A DNA stretch of 64,000 nucleotides from Liolophura sinensis. Taxonomy: Eukaryota; Mollusca; Polyplacophora; Chitonida; Chitonidae. Position numbers and translations under genes: made by a program. The stretch lies in assembly GCF_032854445.1 (NCBI RefSeq), contig NC_088301.1, forward strand, positions 1 through 64,000, read 5' to 3'. Below, in pieces: positions 8,933-19,100 of the stretch (positions are counted from its first letter, which is position 1; each line of letters opens with the position of its first letter). The notes under the pieces were generated by a model. The model worked only from the letters and a program-made list of their open reading frames with translations, made no database searches and was not told the origin of the DNA.

Positions 8933-11900
8933 TTAAAATAAAATATCACAGAAAAGATGACTGCTTTGTGAATAGAACAATTGGACATTAGCTGCTAATT
9001 TCAATAAATACACTAATTTATCATTCCGTAATGTACAGAAGACTTTGTTTATACACCAGATTTTCTCGAAAGATGGCCTGTCTAGTCGAAAAAAGTCAAC
9101 ATGAATACGGGTTTTAATTATTCCTTTGGCGGCCTTAACAATACCAACAGAATCCCTGTTTTTTTCTGAAATATTATGTCGTTGCGTGCACACCAAATAC
9201 TAAACTGAAGAACACATATGACATACACCATCACAGCTCTAACTTCCTGGTTAAAAGTGGAATTGAATACCTTGTAAATTAATGTTTCCGAGTCCATATT
9301 TGGTAGGTAGTTCGCAAACAAAACAAATATCCGGTTAAAGTCATTAAACACATCCTGAACGATTTTACATTGTACAAACAGATGTTGCCGAGTTTCAGAC
9401 AGGGAGCAAAAAACACACAAGTCATCGGTGGCTACATTTCTCCTAAGAAGTTTTTCCTTAACGGGCAAAATGTCATGAACCAACTTGTAACTGAAGTTGA
9501 CCAAGTTGTGATCTAAGAATTGATGAAAAACAGTTTTCCATATTCTAACCCAGTCCAAATGCGGCATAGACACCATTGCTCTTGGACAATGTACTATTTT
9601 TGTTACAAAATATTCATAAATATGCCTGCTTGAACACAATGTTACAGGTTGCTGTACACCTGTGGTAAATTCTCTCCAGGCGCTCAAGGCCAGTCTATAA
9701 AAAGGTGGAATGTTTTCAGAATGTGGGACATTGGAACGACAGAATTCACGACAAATATGTCTTAGGGGTAAACCCAACCAATAGATGGCAAAGTATTTCC
9801 ATTCCGCTGTTGTTCCATGAATTAATTTTAAAACATGCCGAGTAACAAGTGCTTTTATTTTACATTCTATATTATGTACGTTTAGACCTCCATTCCCTAT
9901 TTTATTATGTACGACAACTCTCTTCAAACTTTCGGGCTTGTTATCCCACAAAAATCTGAACACAGTTTGGGAACATTGATTGACACATTTAGGTGGCAAC
10001 AGAGTACACTGTGCAGAAAACCATAAAACAGCTAAAGCAACTGTATTAATTAACACAGACCTCCCCCGTAGGGTCAAATATCTTCCATTCCATGCTGATA
10101 CATGCTTCTTTACCTTACTTAAAACACGCTCAGAATTGAGTTCTGTTTGATCTGGTCCAAAAAATACCCCACAAATCTTTGAATTTGTAGTGATGTTAAG
10201 CCCACCACTGTGCACGTTAGTTTCGTCCCAGCTACCAATGGGAAGAACCGTGCTTTTCAACAAGTTGAGTTTTGCTCCTGAGGCTTTTCCATAACTTTCT
10301 GCTAGTTTAATTACATGCGGAACAGAACTCACTTCAGATAAAATTGCAGTCGTATCATCTGCAAATGCCGACACTCTTGTTTCCTTATTTGTGCCGGGTA
10401 ACCGTACACCATTAATTTCGTCATTGTTTCTAATGGCGGCTATAAAGGGCTCTAAGGACAAAACATACAATAATGGTGACAAAGAACAACCCTGTCGGAC
10501 ACCTCGACTCAGTTTAAATTCTTCTGTTATGTGCCCGTTCACAATAACACTACTTGTAATGTCAGTATATAATAATTGCACCCACTTACAAAAGTCGGGT
10601 CCGAAGTTAAATTTCTCTAAACATTTGAACAAAAATGACCAGTCTACTCTGTCAAAGGCTTTCTCCTGGTCTAAGTTAAGAAAGCATCCTTTTAAATCTT
10701 TTTGTTCAACATAATCATATGTATTTCGTAATAAGTGAAGGTTGTCAAAAATACTTCGGCCTGGTATTCCACATGTCTGATTCTGAAGTACAACTGTATC
10801 GATCACATTTTTTAACCGATTGCACAAAGCTTTAGAAACAATCTTATAATCTACATTTAGTAAGCTAATTGGCCTCCAGTTTTTTATGCTTTCGGCATTG
10901 TCGGGGACCTTACATAATAGTGTGATTAACCCAGAACGCTGTGAATTACTTAATCTACCCAAGTTAAAACAGTGATTAACTACATCCGTAAACACACCCG
11001 AAAACAGTGGCCCAAATTGTACATAAAACTCTGCTGGCAAACCGTCGCATCCCGGCGAACGGTTTTTAGACATATTTTTTACTGCAAAAAACAACTCCTG
11101 TTCAGTCAAAAGGCCTTCGCAGGCAGTTTTACAATCGTCATTTAACATCGGAAGCGATGACAAGAACTCATCTTGAATGGAGGAGTCAGTATCTTGTTCA
11201 GTATACAATTTCATATAATACGACCTTATACACTTAGCAATACCTTCCTGAGATTCATGGGATATTGAAGAATCAATATGACAAGTAATACTTTTGATCA
11301 TCTTCTTTCTGCCCCTACCAACTTCTCGTCTAATGAAATATTTGGTTGGTTTTTCTCCCTGATCAAAATGAACAGCTTTAGCACGGATAACCGCTCCCGC
11401 ATGATTCGACTTATAAAGGGCATTTAGAGTCTTTTTCACATTGTCAATACGCTCACAGTTAATGATTGGACTAGATTTCAACGCATTTAATTCTTGTTCA
11501 AGTACCAACAAATCACGTTTTTTGTTCATAGATTTTTCCTTACAGTAACTCCGAATCCTGTCTTTACATTCCCCTTTAAATGTCTCCCATCTGTCTATTA
11601 GATCTGCATGACCAGTTGTACAGACAGAGAAAATATCATGGAAGACGGATTTAATATCATCAACAAGCTCCGTGTCATTTAACACAGAAGTATTACACTT
11701 CCAGTAGAACGGCCCCCATGAAATGACATCTTCAAAAGAGATATCAAAAAACAAACACGAATGATCAGAAAAAGACACATGTACAGCATCACACTGGGTT
11801 ACATACTTAAACACAGCGTTAGGGATATAAAATCTATCCAATCTACTGGCACACTGGCGCCTAGACCACGTGTAACAATTCTTATCCGGATGCAGTTTCC

Positions 11901-12479
11901 TAAAAATATCACAAATACCAAAATCTCTTTTCAAATTATTAATTTCGTCCACTCCATCATTCCTTACATTAGTGGCACAGCCAGCTCTATCTAATTCAAT
12001 GCTCTCAACACAATTAAAATCCCCACCCATAATAACCAACTCACTGCCCTGCATCACATTATCTAGATTAGAAATAAACTCTTTTCTTTCCTTTGGATTA
12101 TTAGGGGCATATACACAAACAAGGTTTAAAGCAGTGTTGTTGAGCTCAACCCTAAGGCTTATGTAGCGACCGTTAGGGCACCTCTGTATTTTCCGTATAA
12201 AGCAGTCTACCGAATACCTAATAATTATTCCCACCCCACAACTTCGATTTGACCCATACGCCCACCTTGCATCGCCTGGGATTTGCAAATATTTAGTGTC
12301 ATTATAGTTTTCGAAGTGTGTTTCCTGTAAGAATAGTACATCAATTCCTATATCGAAAAAAATTGCTTGACATGTTCTTGTTTAGACGGATCCCGTAAAC
12401 CATTAATGTTTAAAGTCCCAAAACGAATATTATTTAAGCTCATTATACAAGTAAGTAAAGGTAGAGCGTACATACCCAT
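8933..12479 (-). pseudogene. LINE ORF2 (copy 1), endonuclease-reverse transcriptase, frameshifted
   Basis: The long open frame is 9118-12288. A one-base loss in a T-run near 12353 puts the first ~40 residues out of frame, and a one-base loss in the A-run near 9163 puts the last ~65 out of frame; the normal stop codon has changed, extending that frame to 8933. Endonuclease motifs (GGDFN, TWS, SDH) and RT motifs (LDQEKAFD, GVRQGCSLSP, FADD) remain. It keeps the family-like GICDIFR segment that copy 2 has lost, but has G for W in the QFWPLF motif. Confidence 0.9.
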
Positions 12480-12515
12480 TGTGGTCAAATAAGAGAGCCC
12501 TAATTACGTTACAAA

Positions 12516-13823
12516 TCATTTGTCTCTTTTCATTCGCTGCCTCGCACGAGAAGCAAGCGATTTTCTTTTCCTGTATTCCAGAAGCATGGTGTCCCCCTCC
12601 TGAGATGGAGTCGGCGTCATACAGTCTGACGACTGATCGGCATCAACACCATCATAATCAGTAGGATGGGAACTGGGCGGGATAGATGACGCTGCCTCTT
12701 CGGCTGTACTGCCATTGTCCAACTTAGCTCGCTTTTCCTCGACTGGGACTGGTGAACGCACGTCGGGAGCGTGCACGTCAGCCACGACCACATTCTTCAC
12801 CCTTGGGACAGCTGATGACGTTTCATTATCACCAACATCCACTTCTTCGGTGTTCTTAGTATTCTCCCGGACGTCCATCTCCTTATCAGACTCGCTGTCG
12901 TCGCTGACGTCTTCATCGGCGCTGTCGTCACCATTCCCGTCGATTTCGTCTTCGTTCTCCTCGCTGTCTTGAACCAGTTCCATAGCAGGTGCGTTGAATG
13001 GGTCTTCATCGTCGCTGACGTCAACATCAATGTCATCTTGTTTTACGACGTCTTCCTTATTATACTGGCGCATAGTCGGTAGGTTTCCCTTAACTCGCGC
13101 CGCGTACGACATTGCTCTCGCACAACAGTCACTGACCGTATGAAGCCCTGAGTCACACATTCGGCATGGATTTGTACAGTCCTTCTCTGTATGAGGATTC
13201 TCATGGGGGGAGAAACCGTCGCAGTTAGAACACCACAGTGCTCTACACTCTGCTGCCTTGTGTGATTTTTGGCCACACTTCCGACATTCATAAGTTTGCC
13301 CGGGGTAGGTAAACATAACAATGTCACCACCGAAATTAATAAAATTTGGTACATAACGAACTTTGTGACACCTAAATCTGTAAATCCGAATACCTGTCCG
13401 AACATGTGAGAGCTCCGGGTCTGAAAATCTGGGTTTCGTCACACCCAGGCATTCACCATAGGGTTTCAAAGCTGCCTCGATAGTGTCATCTGACATTTCA
13501 TCCGGTGCCCAGTGGGCCGTCAGATTCAGGTAAACTGACGACGCGGGCATAATGGACCACGTCGTTCCATTTATAACAACATTGGATTTACTCACTAGGG
13601 CATTATGCCCAGCCACTGTAGACACGCGGAGATAGAAGTGTTTCTTTAAATAATTCTTCTAAAAACTTATTAGCTCTGTCTTGATATTTAACACACTTGA
13701 CAGAAAAGTAATAAAGTCCCTCTGGACAGCCGTAGAAAATGCCGGGCTGCTTCGTGTAGAGATTGACACAGACAAAGTTCTGCTTGGCCTGTTTACAGGC
13801 GAAAACGACACGGGCTTGGACAT
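12516..13823 (-). pseudogene. LINE ORF1 (copy 1), nucleic-acid binding protein, one stop
   Basis: Same ORF1 as in copy 2, starting from the equivalent ATG at 13823. One in-frame stop (13659-13661) truncates that reading; the region downstream is open to 12516, with the next in-frame ATG at 13550. It keeps three CCHC-type zinc knuckles, the acidic segment and the basic C-terminus and is nearly identical to copy 2. ORF1 proteins of this group bind element RNA. Confidence 0.85.
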
Positions 13824-13971
13824 ACCTGATCCAACGGGGCACACGCCCTTCACCAAACAGTAACCACTGGCCAAACTCAAGCTCTGTGGGCTCCCAGATC
13901 ACCAAAAAATCAGTCTCAAAAACAAACGCTGTTGTTGGAGAAATGTGTAAACAGCATAGAATAACCGACAC
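13603..13971 (-). other. Protein-like frame overlapping ORF1 start (copy 1)
   Basis: A 122-codon open frame without an ATG, conserved in length and frame with 17609-17977 of copy 2. It reads like folded protein (many W, F, Y, C; WEPTELEFGQW, YTKQPGIFYGCPEG), unlike the Ser/Pro-rich overlapping N-terminus of the AUG-started ORF1. It may be the true N-terminal part of ORF1 in a shifted frame. Confidence 0.4.
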
Positions 13972-14479
13972 GTCCGTTCACTTCGGCGTCTAGCACACTC
14001 TCCCATTTTTGGGACTGAGCTTCAGCGTTAAATGTTAACATTGTCGCTGAGGGAAAATAATGGAGGTGCGTGGCCTATAGTGACACTTCTGCCAAAACAC
14101 GTAATGTGTCATTGTGTGCTCAGACTTTGCACCATCCCTAAAATATTTGGTGGGTACATCTGCGATGTGGTTTGCATTGGCATGGAACTTGATTGAGCAG
14201 TTTTAAAGCTTTTATGTGCTATATTTTCCCCACATATCCGATTTGTCTAAATATCGACAAAAATGCTCTGTGGTTGAGGGTAGTACGGGTGTATGAGTAA
14301 GCTGGAACAAACACGGACAACGTTTCATCACTCCTGGCTTTTGAAATGTCTCTTTTTGGGGCTGACATTGGACAAATCCAATTACCACACAGACCGTTGT
14401 TGAGTATACTGGAGATTTGTGAGAAGGCATGGTTGCTAGAATTGAGTGTTACATAGCACACTAGAGACAAAACAAGTGT

Positions 14480-14551
14480 TAGCAGAGCGTGGTTTCGATC
14501 CACGGACCTCTGGGTTATGGGCCCAGCACGCTTCCACTGCGCCACTCTGCT
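14480..14551 (-). tRNA. initiator tRNA-Met (CAU), unit 8
   Basis: Identical to the unit 1 reference; first tRNA gene to the right of the first LINE. Confidence 0.97.
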
Positions 14552-14717
14552 GTTAGACGAAAGGGTTTGCGCTATACACAACACAATCACTACCGGCACA
14601 ATTGCATCTGATCAAAACAAGCCCGTCTTTGGCCAAAAAGTGCCAAACAAGAAACGCCAGACACTACTAGGAGGGTTCAAATAAACCTCTTGGCTGGATC
14701 TCACATCCTATAAGATT

Positions 14718-14789
14718 GCGTCGGTGGTGTAATGGTCAGCATGGTTGCCTTCCCAGCAGTCGATTCGGGTTCGATTCCCGGCCGACGCA
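14718..14789 (+). tRNA. tRNA-Gly (UCC), unit 8
   Basis: A37 to C beside the anticodon, and C49 to T giving a U-G wobble in the T stem. Boxes and T4 stop intact. Confidence 0.93.
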
Positions 14790-15730
14790 CCAAGTCTTTT
14801 ATCACACGGACAGTTGCTCAATAAACTGGAGAATGGTGACCCGCCATCGTTGCGGCAGTGGAATTTTACACAGCACAGTAGAGACAAAACAAGCGTGAGA
14901 AAAGCGTCGTTTCCATCCACGGACCTCTGGCTTATGAACACACACCCCCAACACAACTTACGTTTTTCGGGAGGGACGAATGTAATTCCCTGTAATTTAG
15001 GCTGTAAAGTCTTTTTTATTTGCTGCCAGTCTGCAGATTTTCTTCTACAGGTATCAAAATGATGGAAATTGTCTAAGCTGTGAGCGGGTATGAGTTTTAA
15101 TGATGAAAGTTTGAAATTCTGGGCGAGAAGACACAAGGAGACAGGTGGTGATGAGGCTGCGAGTGACGTCTCCTTGACGTTGCTAGGCACACCTATGCTG
15201 CCGGCATAGAAAGGTCCAGGATTTTCACCGTTAACCTGGGTCAAGATTTTTATGGCTTCTTTCTCACAGACTGGGCTAGGTATGCACCAAAGCTTATTGG
15301 CGACGAAGTTTTTGGGACTGAGCTTCAGCGCTAAATGTTAACATTGTCGCTGAGGGAAAATAATGGAGGTGCGTGGCCTGTAGTGACACTTGTATATTTG
15401 GTGGGTACATCTGCGATGTGGTTTGCATTGACATGCAACTTGATAGGGCAGTTTTAAAACTTTTATGTGCTATATTTTCCCCACATATCCGATTTGTCTA
15501 AATATCGACAAAAATGCTCTGTGGTTGATGCTAGTACGGGAGTATGAGTAAGCTGGAACAAACACGGACAACGTTTCATCACTCCTGGCTTTTGAAATGT
15601 CTCTTTTTGGGGCTGACATTGGACAAATCCAATTACCACACAGACCGTTGTTGAGTATACTGGGGATTTGTGACAAGGCATGGTTGCGAGAATTGAGTGT
15701 TACATAGCACACTAGAGACAAAACAACTGT

Positions 15731-15802
15731 TAGCAGAGCGTGGTTTCGATCCACGGACCTCTGGGTTATGGGCCCAGCACGCTTCCACTGCGCCGCTCTG
15801 CT
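15731..15802 (-). tRNA. initiator tRNA-Met (CAU), unit 9, A box altered
   Basis: U8, universally conserved and the first base of the A box, is changed to C. The rest is reference. Confidence 0.92.
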
Positions 15803-15968
15803 GTTAAACGAAAGGGTCTGCGCTATACACAACACAATCACTACCGGCACAATTGCATCTGATCAAAACAAGCCCGTCTTTGGCCAAAAAGTGCCAAACA
15901 AGAAACGCCAGATACTACTAGGAGGGTTCAAATAAACCTCTTGGCTGGATCTCACATCCTATAAGATT

Positions 15969-16040
15969 GCGTCGGTGGTGTAATGGTCAGCATGGTTGCC
16001 TTCCAAGCAGTCGATTCGGGTTCGATTCCCGGCCGACGCA
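15969..16040 (+). tRNA. tRNA-Gly (UCC), unit 9
   Basis: C49 to T only (U-G wobble at 49:65); T4 stop present. Confidence 0.96.
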
Positions 16041-17033
16041 CCAAGTCTTTTATCACACGGACAGTTGCTCAATAAACTGGAGAATGGTGACCCGCCATCG
16101 TTGCGGCAGTGGAATTTTACACAGCACAGTAGAGACAAAACAAGCGTGAGAAAAGCGTCGTTTCCATCCACGGACCTCTGGCTTATGAACACACACCCCC
16201 AACACAACTTACGTTTTTCGGGAGGGACGAATGTAATTCCCTGTAATTTAGGCTGTAAAGTCTTTTTCATTTGCTGCCAGTCTGCAGATTTTCTTCTACA
16301 GGTATCAAAATGATGGAAATTATCTAAGCTGTGAGCGGGTATGAGTTTTAATGATGAAAGTTTGAAATTCTGGGCGAGAAGACACAAGGAGACAGATGGT
16401 GATGAGGCTGCGAGTGACGTCTCCTTGACGTTGCTAGGCACACCTATGCTGCCGGCATAGAAAGGTCCAGGATTTTCACCGTTAACCTGGGTCAAGATTT
16501 TTATGGCTTCTTTCTCACAGACTGGGCTAGGCATGCACCAAAGCTTATTGGCCACGAAATTTTTGGGACTGAGCTTCAGCGCTAAATGTTAACATTGTCG
16601 CTGAGGGAAAATAATGGAGGTGTGTGGCCTGTAGTGACACTTGTGCCAAAACACGTAATGTGTCATTGTGTGCCCAGACTTTGCACCATCCCTAAAATAT
16701 TTGGTGGGTACATCTGCGATGTGGTTTGCATTGACATGGAACTTGATTGAGCAGTTATAAAACTTTTATGTGCTATATTTTCCCCACATATCCGATTTGT
16801 CTAAATATCGACAAAAATGCTCTGTGGTTGAGGGTAGTACGGGTGTATGAGTAAGCTGGAACAAACACGGACAACGTTTCATCACTCCTGGCTTTTGAAA
16901 TGTCTCTTTTTGGGGCTGACATTGGACAAATCCAATTACCACACAGACCGTTGTTGAGTATACTGGGGATTTGTGACAAGGCATGGTTGCGAGAATTGAG
17001 TGTTACATAGCACACTAGAGACAAAACAAGTGT

Positions 17034-17105
17034 TAGCAGAGCGTGGTTTCGATCCACGGACATCTGGGTTATGGGCCCAGCACGCTTCCACTGCGCCACT
17101 CTGCT
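17034..17105 (-). tRNA. initiator tRNA-Met (CAU), unit 10
   Basis: One variable-loop G to T change; otherwise reference. Confidence 0.95.
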
Positions 17106-17271
17106 GTTAAACGAAAGGGTCTGCGCTATACACAACACAATCACTACCGGCACAATTGCATCTGATCAAAACAAGCCCGTCTTTGGCCAAAAAGTGCCAA
17201 ACAAGAAACGCCAGATACTACTAGGAGGGTTCAAATAAACCTCTTGGCTGGATCTCACATCCTATAAGATT

Positions 17272-17343
17272 GCGTCGGTGGTGTAATGGTCAGCATGGTT
17301 GCCTTCCAAGCAGTCGATCCGGGTTCGATTCCCGGCCGACGCA
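17272..17343 (+). tRNA. tRNA-Gly (UCC), unit 10
   Basis: Identical to the unit 5 reference. The second LINE is inserted about 230 bp downstream. Confidence 0.97.
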
Positions 17344-17559
17344 CCAAGTCTTTTATCACACGGACAGTTGCTCAATAAACTGGAGAATGGTGACCCGCCA
17401 TCGTTGCGGCAGTGGAATTTTACACAGCACAGTGGAGACAAAACAAGCGTAAGAAAAGCGTCGTTTCCATCCACGGACCTCTGGCTTATGAACACACACC
17501 CCCAACACAACTTACGTTTTTCGGGAGGGACGAATGTAATTCCCTGTAATTTAGGCTGT

Positions 17560-17571
17560 AAAGTCTTTTTT
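17560..17571. repeat. Target-site duplication, left (copy 2)
   Basis: AAAGTCTTTTTT at the 5' junction of the plus-strand LINE, matched at 22763-22774. In empty units this sequence occurs once. Confidence 0.85.
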
Positions 17572-17608
17572 TAAGAGGAGAGTGTGCTAGACGCCGAAGT
17601 GAACGGAC

Positions 17609-17977
17609 GTGTCGGTTATTCTCTGCTGTTTACACATTTGTGCAACAACAACGCTTGTTTTTGAGACTGATTTTTTGGTGATCTGGGAGCCCACAGAGCT
17701 TGAGTTTGGCCAGTGGTTACTGTTTGGTGAAGGGCGTGTGCCCCGTTGGATCAGGTATGTCCAAGCCCGTGTCGTTTTCGCCTGTAAACAGGCCAAGCAG
17801 AACTTTGTCTGTGTCAATCTCTACACGAAGCAGCCCGGCATTTTCTACGGCTGTCCAGAGGGACTTTATTCCTTTTCTGTCAAGTGTGTTAAATATCAAG
17901 ACAGAGCTAATAAGTTTTCAGAAGAATTATTTAAAGAAACACTTCTATCTCCGCGTGTCTACAGTGGCTGGGCATAA
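17609..17977 (+). other. Protein-like frame overlapping ORF1 start (copy 2)
   Basis: Counterpart of 13603-13971: 122 codons, no ATG, preceded by an in-frame TGA at 17600. It ends at a TAA after SGWA, where the ORF1 frame reads VAGHN. Joining it to ORF1 would need a +1 shift. Same layout in both copies argues against a random error. Confidence 0.4.
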
Positions 17978-19064
17978 TGCCCTAGTGAGTAAATCCAATG
18001 TTGTTATAAATGGAACGACGTGGTCCATTATGCCCGCGTCGTCAGTTTACCTGAATCTGACGGCCCACTGGGCACCGGATGAAATGTCAGATGACACTAT
18101 CGAGGCAGCTTTGAAACCCTATGGTGAATGCCTGGGTGTGACGAAACCCAGATTTTCAGACCCGGAGCTCTCACATGTTCGGACAGGTATTCGGATTTAC
18201 AGATTTAGGTGTCACAAAGTTCGTTATGTACCAAATTTTATTAACTTCGGTGGTGACATTGTTATGTTTACCTACCCCGGGCAAACTTATGAATGTCGGA
18301 AGTGTGGCCAAAAATCACACAAGGCGGCAGAGTGTAGAGCACTGTGGTGTTCTAACTGCGACGGTTTCTCCCCCCATGAGAATCCTCATACAGAGAAGGA
18401 CTGTACAAATCCATGCCGAATGTGTGACTCAGGGCTTCATACGGTCAGTGACTGTTGTGCGAGAGCAATGTCGTACGCGGCGCGAGTTAAGGGAAACCTA
18501 CCGACTATGCGCCAGTATAATAAGGAAGACGCCGTAAAACAAGATGACATTGATGTTGACGTCAGCGACGATGAAGACCCATTCAACGCACCTGCTATGG
18601 AACTGGTTCAAGACAGCGAGGAGAACGAAGACGAAATCGACGGGAATGGTGACGACAGCGCCGATGAAGACGTCAGCGACGACAGCGAGTCTGATAAGGA
18701 GATGGACGTCCGGGAGAATACTAAGAACACCGAAGAAGTGGATGTTGGTGATAATGAAACGTCATCAGCTGTCCCAAGGGTGAAGAATGTGGTCGTGGCT
18801 GACGTGCACGCTCCCGACGTGCGTTCACCAGTCCCAGTCGAGGAAAAGCGAGCTAAGTTGGACAATGGCAGTACAGCCGAAGAGGCAGCGTCATCTATCC
18901 CGCCCAGTTCCCATCCTACTGATTATGATGGTGTTGATGCCGATCAGTCGTCAGACTGTATGACGCCGACCCCATCTCAGGAGGGGGACACCATGCTTCT
19001 GGAATACAGGAAAAGAAAATCGCTTGCTTCTCGTGCGAGGCAGCGAATGAAAAGAGACAAATGA
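17757..19064 (+). CDS. LINE ORF1 (copy 2), zinc-knuckle RNA-binding protein
   Basis: 435 residues from the first ATG in frame; the frame is open further upstream but without ATG. Around residues 180-233 there are three Cys/His knuckles: CRKCGQKSHKAAEC (C-x2-C-x4-H-x4-C), a longer-spaced CSNC...HTEKDC, and CRMCDSGLHTVSDC. A preceding segment (about residues 95-170) resembles the fold before the knuckles in Tx1-type ORF1. Then comes a strongly acidic Asp/Glu/Ser stretch and a basic C-terminus (RKRKSLASRARQRMKR). It lies 36 bp before ORF2. The expected role is binding element RNA for retrotransposition. The N-terminal 80 residues are doubtful because another frame looks more protein-like there. 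Confidence 0.8.
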   Translation: MSKPVSFSPVNRPSRTLSVSISTRSSPAFSTAVQRDFIPFLSSVLNIKTELISFQKNYLKKHFYLRVSTVAGHNALVSKSNVVINGTTWSIMPASSVYLNLTAHWAPDEMSDDTIEAALKPYGECLGVTKPRFSDPELSHVRTGIRIYRFRCHKVRYVPNFINFGGDIVMFTYPGQTYECRKCGQKSHKAAECRALWCSNCDGFSPHENPHTEKDCTNPCRMCDSGLHTVSDCCARAMSYAARVKGNLPTMRQYNKEDAVKQDDIDVDVSDDEDPFNAPAMELVQDSEENEDEIDGNGDDSADEDVSDDSESDKEMDVRENTKNTEEVDVGDNETSSAVPRVKNVVVADVHAPDVRSPVPVEEKRAKLDNGSTAEEAASSIPPSSHPTDYDGVDADQSSDCMTPTPSQEGDTMLLEYRKRKSLASRARQRMKRDK

Positions 19065-19100
19065 TTTGTAGCGTAATTAGGACTCTCTTATTTGACCACA

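Larger units (their letters stand above)
8823..14004 (-). mobile_element. Tx1-like (L1 group) non-LTR retrotransposon, copy 1, full length
   Basis: A 5.2-kb LINE on the minus strand inside the distal spacer of unit 7. Order in element sense: short 5' UTR (from 14004), ORF1, ORF2, 3' UTR with AATAAA (8850-8855) and a 14-nt poly(A) (8823-8836). Its 5' end coincides with copy 2 to within a base, so both are full length. ORF1 carries one stop and ORF2 two frameshifts relative to copy 2, and the ORF2 stop is lost. Junctions are irregular: the flank resumes 395 bp upstream of where it stopped. Reverse transcriptase and post-RT motifs resemble the Tx1 clade; the name is by family resemblance, not a search. 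Confidence 0.93.
14005..17571. repeat. Tandem tRNA array, segment 2 (units 8-10), between two LINEs
   Basis: Three tRNA pairs (units 8-10) lie between the two retrotransposon copies. Gly-to-Gly distances are 1251 and 1303 bp. It begins in the middle of a distal spacer: bases 14005-14399 repeat, gap-free, the last 395 bp before the first LINE. It ends in the proximal spacer after Gly 10, at the T-run that is the second LINE's target. Confidence 0.97.

Noticed and set aside
10391-10714. Plus-strand open frames inside the first LINE (and their mirror images in the second)
   Set aside because: They are antisense shadows of ORF2's reverse transcriptase region and mirror each other in both copies.
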